64,000 bases of DNA from Vesta saturnalis (lineage: Eukaryota > Arthropoda > Insecta > Coleoptera > Lampyridae). The notes under the pieces were generated by a model. That model saw nothing but the letters and a program-made list of their open reading frames with translations, did no database searches and was not told the origin of the DNA. This document shows positions 11,180-22,132 of this stretch, in pieces; the stretch's first letter is position 1, and each line of letters starts with the position of its first letter. The stretch lies in NCBI GenBank assembly GCA_036346205.1, contig JARFJB010000002.1:5341501-5405500 (forward strand), read 5' to 3'. A program made the position numbers and the translations under genes.

Positions 11180-11787
11180 GTTACAATCCTACAATAAAAT
11201 TTCAAAAAGACGTGAGACAAAGTTTACAAAACTGCAGTGGGATCTGTTTTACAGATTTAGAGAAACACAAATTTTATACACAGGCACCGAAACTATACGA
11301 TCTCATAAAAATCCACAAACCAAATATGACCATTAGACCATGAGTTTGTTACATCCAAGCACCTAATCATATCTTCGCAAATAAACTAAACCCCATATAA
11401 CGAACAATTTAAAGTACAAATCAAAACACACTATTAAGAATTCTTTAGAACTAATTAATAAACTACAAAACATAAAATTACCACTACAGAATATGCATGT
11501 AAATTTTGATATTGCTAGGATGTTTTCGGAAATACCTCCTCAAGAATGTATGTTTTATTAAATAATTTTTTATTTAATAATAATTTTGAATTAGTTACAA
11601 GAATGGAATTAATTCAATTATTTGATTTCTGTGTTAATCAAAATAAGAATTATCTACAAAAAATTGGTTTACCTATGGGCAGTCCAATTTCGCCCATTTT
11701 AGTTAATATCTTTATGGATAATTTAGAATATACAATTTCTGAATTAAATGACTCCGATAAGATTATATTTTGGTTTCGTTATGTTAA
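11180..11787 (+). pseudogene. Penelope-like RT, upstream half (split by piggyBac)
   Basis: Plus-strand RT of a Penelope-like retroelement. Around 11285-11341 a frame reads APKLYDLIKIHKPNMTIRP. Around 11500-11546 comes FDIARMFSEIPPQECM, and the open frame from 11546 reads GLPMGSPISPILVNIFM and then IIFWFRYV. The next residue should be Asp of the catalytic YVDD-like motif. At that point (TTAA 11784-11787) the reading is broken by a piggyBac insertion and resumes at 14372. A stop after MTIRP and frameshifts upstream mean it was already decayed. Confidence 0.85.
11784..11787. repeat. TTAA target-site duplication, left copy
   Basis: TTAA directly before CCCCTTATTGCATG, with the matching TTAA at 14372-14375. 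piggyBac elements integrate at and duplicate TTAA. Confidence 0.85.
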
Positions 11788-11956
11788 CCCCTTATTGCAT
11801 GAATTATTAAGGAGGTTCGATAAAAATTCTTTTTCTCCAAAAAAATGTTTTATTAAGGTAAATTAAGAAGTACAATCAAGAATAAAAATAGGGCTGTAAT
11901 TGTATGCAATGTCGTAAAAATTGCTTATGCATATATGGCTTCGCACGCGAACACGA

Positions 11957-13925
11957 TCAAACTTTGTGAAAATCTTTGAAACAGTTTCGTTTGTCATTAT
12001 AGCACAAATAGACTTCACATTTTTCACATTTGGTGAAAGAACGGAACTTTGAGCAATTTTGGCATAATTGCCGATTTCTCGACCACGTGGGGAAATGATC
12101 GATGTTGTCAGTTCTTACGGAATTCAAAGGTACGTCTTGATGTCTGGCAGGTGTTTTTCGAGACTTTTTAGTGGGTATTGGTGAATCAGGCAAGCTGCAT
12201 GTAGTACCGCCTCGGCTTGTTGGAGTACTATCTCGGCTTGTTGGACTATCAACTCGGCTTGTTGGAGTACTAACTCTGCTTGTTGGACTATCAACTCGGT
12301 TTGTTGGAGTACTAACTCGGCGTGATGCCGGGGTTACACAAATGTTTGCTGGACGACCACGTTTTTTTGTCACTGCCAATACTTTTCCTGCCTTGCGCAT
12401 ATGTTCAGAAACTGCAAATTCGAAATCAATCAACGACATATACTGTGTTTCATTATTTCGGTGCCATAGCAACTAAGCGTTTACCATGCACAGATCTACC
12501 ATATGGAAAAAATTCTTTTGTACCATTGGCGTGAACGCAAATGGATTCTGTCATAGCCAAGCATCGAATCGAGTAAATCAACCCTACCCATGTGCTGGTT
12601 ATAAACGTCTACAGCTTGAGGGGAAGTTATATCTTTGTACAGTTTTTCCTTTCGAAAATAACGCTGTTTTGTTGTTGTCGGCTCACTACCTACATAAGCT
12701 GAGAGGAAATTCACATTTTTGTTATCAAACCACGAAATAAAACTCAATTTTACATCATCTATTACTGCAGTTTTCTCTTCAAAGCTGCCTCGCCCTCTTT
12801 TCTTCAGTTCTTTTTCAGAAGGCATATTTGAGTTTGGTACACGATTTAGTCTAACAGTTCCCATAGGCAACATGCCACTTTTATATAAATAAACTTGAAG
12901 ATTTGGGCTATTGAACCAGTTATCAAAACAAATCTTATGATTGACATGTCGTGGAACTGTAACAGTGAGCCGGGTTACAACATTTGAACTGACAGATCAG
13001 GTGCATCTGAAGATATGTATTGCTCTGGTCTCCAGCAAAGATGTCAAAGTCATAACTAAAACCGGATATGCCGGTCAAGACCTGATTTTTGTAACCCCAC
13101 TTATGAGGTTTAGCAGGATTATACGGCTTTAGTTCGTGACGACACTTGGTGAGAATAATTTGCTCATCGACCGCAAAAACTCTTCCTTTGGGACTAGCAA
13201 TAAACGCTGTCGAATTTTTTCTAGAAGGGACGAGTTTTAAAAAGTTTGTCATGGCCTTCTGTGTTGCGAGGCTTGAAATTTTCATTATTCTGTAAATGTA
13301 AAAACCTTTTCACAATCTCAAATCTGTTGCATGTCATTACTTTAAAAACTTGTTCTTGGCCTAAATGTTTGAACCAATATATCCTTGATGTTGGCAGCTT
13401 CACACAAGAGATAAAAATAACGATTCCGATAAAATTTTTAATTTCTTCATTAGATATGCTTGCTGGTTTGTTGACATCATCTTGAATAGATTTCAGATTA
13501 GACTGCTCTACGATCAAATCAATCAAGTCGTCCGTGAGCAAAAACTTGAAAAAGTCTGCTGGTGACTCTAGCCGTCGTATTCCATCTGGTAATTTTGCGT
13601 TTCCTTTGAATTGGAACTTGGTTTCGTCATAAGATTCCATCTTACCATTTTTCCAAATTACAGTATTTGTTTTAGTTTTTTTCCTTTCGTTTTAGATGTA
13701 GATGGTACTTGCAAAGTTTGTGAAGACTTATTATCATCCTCGGAGCTATCAGATTTACATTCAGGTATAATAATGTGGGTACTGTTGGGTCCACGACTAG
13801 GACACGGTTCGTATTCATGGTCGGTGTCAGAATCAAGGTCATCATCACTGAAGAAGCCATCACCAGGTATAGGATTTAGATGCTTGGAAGTACCACAAAA
13901 GCGTGAAACGTCCATATCTAAAATA
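11957..13925 (-). pseudogene. piggyBac transposase, frameshifted
   Basis: Cut-and-paste transposase (DDE_Tnp_1_7 type) that would recognise the element ends and integrate at TTAA. From the N-terminus: an acidic tail rich in Asp and Ser (13660-13925); a 139-codon helical segment (13221-13640) with YWFKHLGQEQVFKVM; the first catalytic Asp in VFAVDEQIILTKCRH (12935-13285); the second in CFDNWFNSPNLQVYLY (about 12885-12935); the third in GRVDLLDSMLGYDRI (12496-12873). The last frame (11957-12472) holds a heptad repeat and a C-terminal cysteine-rich domain beginning CQNCSKF. At least three frameshifts separate the blocks, yet all three Asp survive, so decay looks recent. Confidence 0.88.
12211..12325 (-). 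repeat. 21-bp minisatellite inside the piggyBac transposase
   Basis: About five 21-bp units (ggcttgttggagtactaac and variants alternating with ggactatcaac). In the transposase frame each encodes a heptad alternating RVSTPTS and RVDSPTS. It lies between the catalytic domain and the cysteine-rich domain. The length is a multiple of three, so copy-number changes would keep frame. Confidence 0.85.
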
Positions 13926-14371
13926 AAATTTAGACGTAAGCAAAATGTAAGCAGTGTATACGAATCCACATATGGCAGATATTATTTAGGTTAGAATGCA
14001 TACGAAGCCATATATGGATTTTGTAAAAAATGGTTTAAAAATCAAAGAAAAGCAATAAAAAGTGTCAAACGACACATGTACACTATAAAACACATGATTT
14101 TATTTAAAATTTTTACTCTCCGTTTTATATTTATTTTTCATTGGCAAATGTAGCAATTTCTGTTTCGACTTCACTAACTCGGCACGTTGCACATAACCTC
14201 AAATGGGTTTGATAGATTGCACTTAACACAGACAAAATAAAAACAGATATCGTTCTACGAATAAATGCTTATTATGATGCGATTTAGCTTTTAAAAGAAA
14301 CTGATCATTTGTCAACTGTAAAAAAATTCGAAACTTCTGAATCCATAAATGGCTTCGTATGCGAGAAGAGG

Positions 14372-14845
14372 TTAATGATATTTTAGCATGTTTTAGTAGT
14401 TCATCAGATTTCATTGATAAGATCTTAATTAATATTAACAATTTATACTAGGGAAAGAACAGAATACAGCCATTAATTTTCTAGCTTTAAACATAAAACT
14501 TAATACAAAGAACAAGTTTGAGTTCTTTATATTCAGAAAACTTACACATACTTACTTTTCAATTCCAAACGATCCATGTCACCATAAAACACATAAGTTA
14601 GTTGCATCTAGATTATTAGTACATAGAAGATACTATTAAACCAACCAAATTTCAATAAAGAATTATCAATTATAAAACAAATTGCACAAGCAAACGGTTA
14701 CATTTTAAATATAATCGACACTTGAGTTAAGAATCGAGAGTACAAATTTTCTATTAAAAAGATTTGCCCAGTTAACACAAAACTGACGGAAAATAAGTAC
14801 ATATCAATACATAGAATTATATTGTGTTTAAAACATTAGTGCTAT
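14372..14845 (+). pseudogene. Penelope-like RT, downstream half
   Basis: Continues the RT frame interrupted at 11787. From the TTAA duplication onward it reads (V)NDILACFSSSSDFIDK, where YVND replaces the usual YVDD. After a frameshift it reads FIFRKLTHTYFSIPND, then KQIAQANGYILNIIDT and KFSIKKICPVNTK. These are the RT thumb and the linker that precede the GIY-YIG domain in this family. The endonuclease domain itself is not found downstream; similarity fades near 14845. Confidence 0.8.
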
Positions 14846-15162
14846 TAGATAAGATAATTATTTTGTGATTAGCGAAGAATTTACAAGGTACAAAATAGTG
14901 TAAACGAAAACATTACGCTTGCTTATGTTTTGATGAGACAATATTTTGTAACTGAAATCTAAAAAAATATGTTTTGGTCTAAGAAGTTGAATAGCTGTGC
15001 GTTATTGCTTCAAATATGAATTATTCTTCAATGGTTAAATTCATTCTGTTGGCGTTATTATTTCCAAATTTACCAAGGTAAGTTTTTTAAAAAAAAAAGG
15101 TATAGATTACTAATCAAACCAATCGAAGAAATTATCAAATGTATGAAAGAGTATCTACTGTA
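14846..15162. other. unassigned AT-rich gap
   Basis: Nothing recognisable between the Penelope remnant and the TA target of the next transposon. Confidence 0.45.
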
Positions 15163-17300
15163 GTGAAAGTCACACTGAGAATGCAGTGTGGAGTCTTATG
15201 GAGCACACCGTTGCCAGTTGTCGTTATGCTAGGATCGGTTAGACCTCAAGTCCGGTCTCAGGCAAATTTCACCGCTCACACAGATTTGCTATAAACTTGT
15301 TGGAAGTTTGATAATGTTTATACCTTCGCCTTTGTTTAAATGTTTTCAATAATTAATAATAATAAACAATAAATTTCAAAATTACAAAAGAATTATTTCA
15401 GGCAAAGTTAATATAAGAAAAAATAAACAGAGTTAATTGTACATTTATAAACAAATAAAATATTTACACTTTTTACACTATTTACACCTGCACGTCGTCG
15501 ACACAGTCATCATCGAGGTCTGAAATCTCATTCTCAGAACTTTCGCTAAAATTTACACTTATTATGAGCTAATCCACGTTGTCTTGGGGGTTATCAGCAG
15601 CCCACATTTCTTTTACCGTTTTTTCTCTGATATGTGCAACGCAATTACTCCAATTTTGTGCAGTGACATGTCCAAATGCTTCATTTATCAATAAACGGAC
15701 GTGCTCTGTCTTGAAATCGGAGTTCTTTGTTGCAATATAGTGCTTAATCTGATTCCACACCATCTCGATCGGGTTAAGCTCACAATGGTATGGTGGTAAA
15801 CGCAAAACAGTTACGTCGTATTTTGCAACTATTTCTTCAATTTTATACTTGTCGTATTGGTCTCTATATGCGTTGACAACTTCAAGCAGCTCAGATTTTA
15901 AATAGGAGTCGTAAAAGAAAATGTTTCTTTCGAGCAGCCAATCTTTAATTTGGGGTTTGTTCCATGAAGTAGTTGGAAAACTAAATTTATGCGAATGATA
16001 CGAAGCGTTATCCATAACAACAACGTTTTTCCGTCCATTTTTGGGTAAGGCAGGAATCAGCGACTCTTCAAACCATTGCTCAAAATAGTCGGCGTTGATT
16101 TCGTCGGGATAATCGCCATAGTTTTTCTTTGCCAAGAAAACACGTGCGGCGCCAAATAAAAATCCACCTTCATATCCTGCATGAAGAATAACGAAACGTG
16201 GACCTCTTTGTGTAGGTCCTTTGAGGCCTGTGGTTAAACCCTTTATAAAAGCATCTCTACGATTTGTTATGGTATTATCACACCATGCATAGTTCACCGT
16301 TTGACCCACGTTGACCCAAGTCTCATCTAAGTAGATAATGTTGCAATTTTCTTGGCGATAGTTTTTGATGGCTCTTAAATATCTGTGCCTCCAATTAATG
16401 ATTTCGTTTCGCTCTAACATTATGCTTTTACGACCACGCTTCATATATTCAAAACCAATATCTTTAATCAATCTACCTAGGGTACTTAAAGAGAACGATG
16501 GCGAATTCTCATTCCCTCGATTAACATTATATACAGCTTTCAAAGTTGGAGGAATGTTTAAAAAAAAAGTCATTGTGCACAATTCTTCTTAATAAGCTCT
16601 TAAAACCCTCATCGTATGCATATTCGCGAGAATTTGACTGACTTACTCGCTTTTTTCTGGCTGCAGGAGATTTTAATTCACCATTGTTTTGCTCTTCCTC
16701 TTTCTTGATGGTAAAAATTGTTTTTTCACTGACCCCACTCATTTTGGAAGCACGACTCACCGCTGCAGTCAAACTCAATTTTTCATCATTCACTAAATGA
16801 CAAATGATATTGAAAATTATAATTTTCGCACTCGCATGGAGCATTTGTCCGCGTTTGAATTTCTTAAATTCCATGTTACCGGTAATAAGTCACAAACAAG
16901 ACTGAAAATCAGTATTATATTTAGGGTTGTTTGTTTACTTTTCAGTTACATTAAAAACTCATTAAGATATCTTCCCGCATAAGCTTGGTTTGAAATGACG
17001 TAAATGCATTGTAAGTAACTTTCTAATTAATACAATTGTTTAACGATATTTTGATGGTCTTGAAAATTCATATTTGAGAATTTTGAGTGATTTTTTCAAA
17101 AATAAGAGCAGTTTACTCTTACGTATCGTTCGCAGTTCGAAGTTTTTCATTTGTGTCCAACTTTTTGTCGGCACTGTATAATAACTTCAGAGCCGACCCT
17201 GTCACAGCCATCGGACAACCGGCAACACAGTGTGCCGGCCTCCCATGACAAATACATTGCCTATGCCCCGCCACACTGCATTCTCGGTGTGACTCGCACT
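15163..17300. mobile_element. IS630-Tc1-mariner transposon, 2.14 kb
   Basis: The ends match as inverted repeats: GTGAAAGTCACACTGAGAA at 15163 and, reversed, GTGCGAGTCACACCGAGAA from 17300, followed on both sides by TGCAGTGTGG. A TA dinucleotide lies directly outside each end (15161-15162 and 17301-17302), as expected for a TA target duplication. Similarity of the two ends extends patchily for about 100 bp (gttgcc-gttgtc). One transposase on the minus strand fills the centre. Confidence 0.88.
15569..16874 (-). pseudogene. Tc1/mariner-superfamily transposase, one apparent frameshift
   Basis: DDE transposase in two overlapping frames: N-terminal 115 codons (16527-16874) with a helix-turn-helix region (SLTAAVSRASKMSGVSEKT), then 337 codons (15569-16582). 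The switch lies at a run of nine A (16560-16568), so one base gained or lost would explain it. Catalytic blocks are all present: first Asp in NIIYLDETWVN, second in VVVMDNASYHS, Glu in PPYHCELNPIEMVW. Between the second Asp and the Glu I count 81 residues, far above the 34-39 of classical Tc1 and mariner. This is close to the DD82E group (Sailor) described in this superfamily. Apart from the homopolymer it looks intact. Confidence 0.9.
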
Positions 17301-17302
17301 AT

Positions 17303-18597
17303 AATAACCGTAATCTGCCTAAATTATACCAAAAGGCTACTTGAGAACAAATAGTTATGTGTGCAGGAACTACAATTACATTCCTATCCCTACTATGTGT
17401 AGTGTTCCGTTAACGTTCATCAACTTAATGTTACTAATATATTAATATTCCGTACAAAATCACGTTTTAAATTCATACACAACTGAATATTGTAAAAAAA
17501 ACTTGCGTTCAAGAAAATAGGTATGTTTAAGAATGAACACGTATAAATATACCTTTTAAAAAACACGTTCGTGTTTTCTAATATCGGTAGTATGAAGTAG
17601 TAAAAACGCAATATAAAATTGCTATTGACCAAACATAACTAGTCTTTAAGCATGTCAGGAAAACGTATATTAACATTAAATTATCGTGCGAAATATAACA
17701 AGACGGCACATCTGCCTGCCCATAAATCCATTAAAACTTATAATGCTACATACAATTTTTGAATAATAATAAAAATTATAGTAGGTGTCTTATTTAGATA
17801 TAAAATGTTATATTAAACGTAAATTTTTGAATTAAAATAGGATTAAGTATATCGTGGTTCAAACAATCACTGATTGCCTACGTCTCGCATAATGGCAATA
17901 ACGCTTGACAAGAAAAGCTGCTTGCAGCTAATAAAGTGGAGGCGGCGGTGAAGGGTCGTAGGGAAAACTCGGATAAATCCAGGGTATGAACGGGCGTTAA
18001 AACTACGTAACGTCTCCATCAACGTTGGTTATTGAATATTTGATGTTATCCACTTAAATTCTCCGTCAGTCACATTTTAATTATTTTCGAAACCACCCTT
18101 TTCCTTCACGTATATTTACATCAATCCGTCTTAATCAACTGCATTAAAAAAAATCGATTTCTTTTCTAATAAACTAATAAAGTTAATCTGTGTTATATTC
18201 ATATACACGTATTGAAGACTAAATGCACAAGGGTCAACTCCAAATTGCTCCCGACGGGTGTAATGAAAATAAACGACATGGTTAAGTCTTTATAAAAGGA
18301 CCACGTTACGAACAGCTCAGCAGGAAGGGAAAATAACATTAGGGTAAGAAGATGAAACAAAATTTTTGAACTTTTCTTATTATTTTGATTACATCGTACT
18401 TCAATCGATATTTTTAACAACAAAACTACTTCTGCCAACGCTTCATTATTTTTATCTATTATTGAGATCCAATACTGTAAAATTGTAAGTTTTCCCGATC
18501 ACTATCAGTTATATAAACTTACCTACTACTGAAGTTTCTTGAGCACATTATTTGTACTATTTTATGACCAGACGCCCTCTATGTTGTTATGTAACAT
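17303..18597. other. unassigned stretch
   Basis: No recognisable gene. 17860-18060 is richer in GC and CpG (for example gtggaggcggcggtgaaggg near 17935-17955) and might be unique host DNA. The rest is AT-rich. Confidence 0.45.
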
Positions 18598-18610
18598 AAA
18601 TATCATTATA
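18598..18610. repeat. 13-bp target-site duplication, left copy
   Basis: AAATATCATTATA, repeated exactly at 20538-20550 on the other side of the Penelope element. Confidence 0.75.
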
Positions 18611-18704
18611 TATAAAAATGTAAACTTTCACCACTATCACACATAATAAAATACTTATCTTTTTTTGGGTTTTTTAATGGTGTATTTTAAATGATACAAT
18701 CTAA

Positions 18705-18740
18705 ACGTTTCGATAACACTTACAGTTATCTTCGCCAGTA
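18705..18740 (-). ncRNA. hammerhead ribozyme-like motif, left arm
   Basis: Minus-strand copy of the motif at 20441: CTGGCGA (18738-18732), helix II GATAAC/GTTATC, then GAAA. The fourth base of the CUGANGA core is G instead of A, which in known hammerheads would be expected to reduce or abolish cleavage. Confidence 0.5.
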
Positions 18741-19264
18741 GTAAAATCTATTAAAATTGTTAAAGATGTTGTAAACAATTTTGTCAAAGTTGAAAAATTA
18801 AAACATAAACATCAGCTTGCTATTAATATTGCAGTTTGAGAAACGTATAAAGCCAGCTATATAATTAAATTTGAGTAAAGAATAACTATCTTAAAGATGA
18901 CAAATCAGAACCAACGGCGAAGGTTAACAATGAAAAATGTCAGCCAAAAAACACATTTAACAAAATTTAATCAAGTTATGATGTGAGTGTAAAGTTGTGA
19001 AAAACTTAAATTTCAAAATGATAGAAGCATTCACAAATATAAACATGACATCAAATAAAATAATCCAGTTAAATCTAACAAAGAGATATCTTTATCAATA
19101 AGTGTAAGTGTTATTAACAATGAAAAGCATAATGCAGAACCTTTTTTGTAATTTCTTAATTTTAATCTTAATTTCAACTACTTACGTTAAATTATAATGC
19201 TGTGGTAATTTAACATATAATTGGTAAAGCATTTGCTTCAAGGTCTAGGAAAAGCACATTATGC

Positions 19265-19770
19265 CTTTTTTTAATTATAAGATGCCAAAACCTATTTAAA
19301 CAGAGATTTTCTTCTTGTCTATTCTAATTATTAGGATATTTATATATTTCTACAGCTTGACGTTGTAAACGAACATAATAATGAGTTTGTCTTGACACTA
19401 TTTCCATATTGTCAAATTGAATGTCATGATTTAGATTATTCAAGACATGGTCAGCTACCGCAGAGTTCTCTAGTTGACAATCTACAAAATCTCATATGTT
19501 CTTTACGTCTTGTATCAAAGCTACGTTTTGTGGTTCCAATGTATACTTTTCCACATGAACAAGATAAATTATACACTTCGGAAGATGATAATGGGTTTGA
19601 AACATCTTTAGGTGATCTTAAATGTTCTTTAATTTTTCTTGTAGGTTTAAAAATAGTCCTAATGCCATATTTAATTAGGATTTTTTCAATTCTATCTGTA
19701 ACATTAGCTATAAAAGGAAGAAAAGCAGTACCAACATTAACAACTGCTTTTTCTTCAAGGTTACGTGCAA
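19265..19770 (-). pseudogene. GIY-YIG endonuclease domain of a Penelope-like element
   Basis: The minus strand, starting near 19760, reads IKYGIRTIFKPTRKIKEH, then VYNLSCSCGKVYIGTTKRS with the paired cysteines and the YIG signature, then EHMRF. After one frameshift it reads NSAVADHVLNN and MEIVSR, and finally YKYPNN-stop-NRQEENLCLNRFWH. This is the single-strand nicking endonuclease that Penelope elements carry after the RT. The Arg and Glu positions of the active site appear present. One frameshift near 19480 and one stop near 19332 inactivate it. No RT is present, so the copy is 5'-truncated. The last part runs into the left inverted arm. Confidence 0.85.
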
Positions 19771-20435
19771 ATTATTACCCTAATAATTAGAATAGACGAG
19801 AAGAAAATCTCCGTTTAAATAGGTTTTGGCATCTTATAATTAAAAAAAAGCCGGCATAATGATACGTCTTGATTTTTAATTTAATTTTGACTTTTGGTAT
19901 GTCTAGGTTTTTTGCTGTTTCTCCTAGACCTTGAAGCAAATGCTTTACCAATTATATGTTAAATTACCACAGCATTATAATTTAACGTAAGTAGTTGAAA
20001 TTAAGATTAAAATTAAGAAATTACAAAAAAGGTTCTGCATTATGCTTTTCATTGTTAATAACACTTACACTTATTGATAAAGATATCTCTTTGTTAGATT
20101 TAACTGGATTATTTTATTTGATGTCATGTTTGTATTTTGAGATTGAAGTTTTTCACAACTTTACACTTACATCATAACTTGATTAAATTTTGTTAAATGT
20201 GTTTTTTGGCTGACATTTTTCCTTGTTAGCCTTCTCCGTTAGAGGGTGATTTGTCTTCTTTAAGACAGTTTAACAGTATTTCATTTTTAATGACCTTGTT
20301 ATTTTTTACTAAAATTTAATTCTATAGCTGGCTTTATACGTTTCTCAAAATATTAATAGCAAGCTGATGTTTATCTTTTAATTTTTCAACTTTGAGAAAA
20401 TTATTTACAACATATTTAACAATTTTAATAGATTT

Positions 20436-20485
20436 TACTACTGGCGAAGATAACTGTAAGTGTTATCGAAACGTTTAGATTGTAT
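20436..20485 (+). ncRNA. hammerhead ribozyme-like motif, right arm
   Basis: CTGGCGA (20441-20447), helix II GATAAC (20449-20454) with GTTATC (20462-20467), then GAAA (20468-20471). It is identical in the core to the left-arm copy and differs from 1935 only at the fourth core base. Confidence 0.5.
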
Positions 20486-20537
20486 AATTTAAAATACACC
20501 ATTAAAAAACCCAAAAAAAAAAGATAAGTATTTTATT

Positions 20538-20550
20538 AAATATCATTATA
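20538..20550. repeat. 13-bp target-site duplication, right copy
   Basis: AAATATCATTATA, the partner of 18598-18610. Confidence 0.75.
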
Positions 20551-20959
20551 ATTTGTAACCATTGCCAGAGTGCAAATTTGGAAATTTTATGGGTTACTCC
20601 CTATTGAGTGCTACATAAATCGTAAAAAGTCGTGCTATTAGTTACAATGAAAATATATTTTTCTACGATTATAAAGAAAAGTACAAGTTTCATATGCGCC
20701 ATCAATTGAGAAAGATACATCATTGTTGTGCAGATTTTCATTTCTTACGGGCAAACTGTACTGAAATGATTCATTTCCTACGGGTTTAATAAATTACTAT
20801 TGGTCGATAACGAATCATACCTAGGCACACAATCAAGCTCGTCCAGTAAGCTTTGACACTGTGTCAAAACTTCATTGACTTAACAATTCGCTAGTTACAA
20901 CAAATTCAGCCAGTTTTTAGATTCAAATACTTTTTTGCGTAAAAATAAATATAACTTGT
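20551..20959. other. unassigned
   Basis: Nothing clear. 20890 onward may belong to the 5' part of the recombinase pseudogene that follows. Confidence 0.4.
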
Positions 20960-21962
20960 CTGAATTTACTTCTACAAATATTAAAGAAAAAATACGAATT
21001 TACGTACAAAAATTTCAGGGATTGGCACAAAGACCAACAGATCTGTTCATTTTCGAAGAATATTTTATTGGCATATTTCGGAGAAATGTCAAAAAAATTT
21101 AAGTTCACCACCCCCTGGAGACAATATTGAATGTTAAAATCAATGCTGACGACCAATGAAAATTTAGATATATCCACTTATAATAAACTAAAAACATTTC
21201 TGAAAAGGAGGTAAAATGAATATGTACCTAAAAAATCTAAAATTTTCACACCTCAAGAAATAAACAAATTTATTGGAGAAGCTGCTGATAATGAATATTT
21301 ACTAACAAAAGTACGATGTTTCTTATTTTTTTGGAGGCTAGTTTCTAAATTTGTTTTTAAATTAAAATTTGTTTTCTTTAAGGTTGCTTGTATTGTGGGG
21401 GAATTATGGGTGCTTGCCGTAGACAAGAATTATATGAAATGAAGACTACCGATTTCAGTGATACTGGATCAATGGTTTTAATCACAGCACCAGACACAAA
21501 AGCCAAAATTACAAGGCAATTCACTATTACCGGGCAACGGTACATAATTTTTAAAAAATATGCTAAACTTCGTCCGTCACATGCAAAAGAAAATCACTTT
21601 TTTTTGAACTACTAGAAAGGCAAATGTACCATTCAAAAAGTAGGAACTAACAAATTTGGTTCAATGGGAAAGCAAATAGCCACATTCCAGACATTTCCTA
21701 ACGCTGAAAAGTTCTCTGTTTTAGAAGGATATCCGCAACCATTCTTGTAGACGCAGGTGGCGATATAACTAATCTAAAACGGCACGGTGGCTGGAAATTC
21801 ACCACCATTGCTGAATCGCATGTAGATGATTCGATATCAAATAAAATAGAGGTAGCAAATGAACAGAAATGTATAACATCCACTTCTAAAAATCAACACA
21901 ATTTTGTTAACGTCAACAATGTAACTTTTAATGAAACTAACATCCCCCAAATATTGTACTAA
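20960..21962 (+). pseudogene. Crypton-like tyrosine recombinase, inactivated, with a probable intron
   Basis: Plus-strand relic of a tyrosine recombinase of the type found in many insect genomes, probably Crypton-derived. Exon-like part 1 reads AYFGEMSKKFKFTTPWRQY (from about 21070), LKSMLTTNENLDIS and SKIFTPQEINKFIGEAADNE, ending at 21310. A 72-bp GT...AG segment (21311-21382, ending in ttttctttaag) looks like a small intron. Part 2 reads GGIMGACRRQELYEM (first catalytic Arg), TKAKITRQFTI, then, after stops and frameshifts, FRRISATILVDAGGDI and LKRHGGWKFTTIAES. The nucleophile position, normally AE-Y, reads AESHVDDS, so Tyr is lost. It is dead, and I cannot tell domesticated from mobile origin. 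Confidence 0.7.
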
Positions 21963-22132
21963 AAAACTGCTCAAACATTTTCACATTAATAATAGTAATT
22001 AAATGTTGCTATTTATTTAATATTTGTTAAGTGTTTCCTGAGATAGAAAGCTTAAAATGTCTTTATAACTAACTAATAGTAGAAAAAGTTTAGTGTACAA
22101 CTCGCGCAAAATGAAAATTTATCACTCGTAGG
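21963..22132. other. unassigned
   Basis: Tail region after the recombinase pseudogene; no feature. Confidence 0.4.

Larger units (their letters stand above)
11788..14371. mobile_element. piggyBac-like transposon, 2.58 kb, complete boundaries
   Basis: Both edges are fixed by TTAA and by the interrupted Penelope reading frame. The left end CCCCTTATTGCAT and the reverse complement of the right end, CCTCTTCTCGCAT, agree at 10 of 13 positions, which is consistent with short terminal inverted repeats. The minus strand carries a piggyBac transposase broken by frameshifts. Removing the element would rejoin the host Penelope frame exactly, so the insertion is precise. Confidence 0.9.
18611..20537. 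mobile_element. Penelope-like element in inverted-dimer form
   Basis: Two arms, about 18648-19335 and 19780-20535, are inverted copies of one another (for example attctaattattagg at 19321 and its complement at 19780). Between them lies a GIY-YIG segment on the minus strand. Each arm has a hammerhead-like core. A 13-bp direct repeat flanks the whole, with about 37 extra bases on the left side. Penelope elements often insert as tandem or inverted partial copies with long terminal repeats, so this fits one integration event. Confidence 0.8.

Noticed and set aside
12171..12740. Plus-strand frames over the piggyBac gene
   Set aside because: Shadows of the minus-strand transposase.
15500..17330. 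CRISPR-like or bacterial insertion sequence interpretation of the IS630-like transposase
   Set aside because: No spacer arrays exist anywhere in the window, and the surrounding elements are all eukaryotic. The transposase belongs to the eukaryotic branch of the superfamily.
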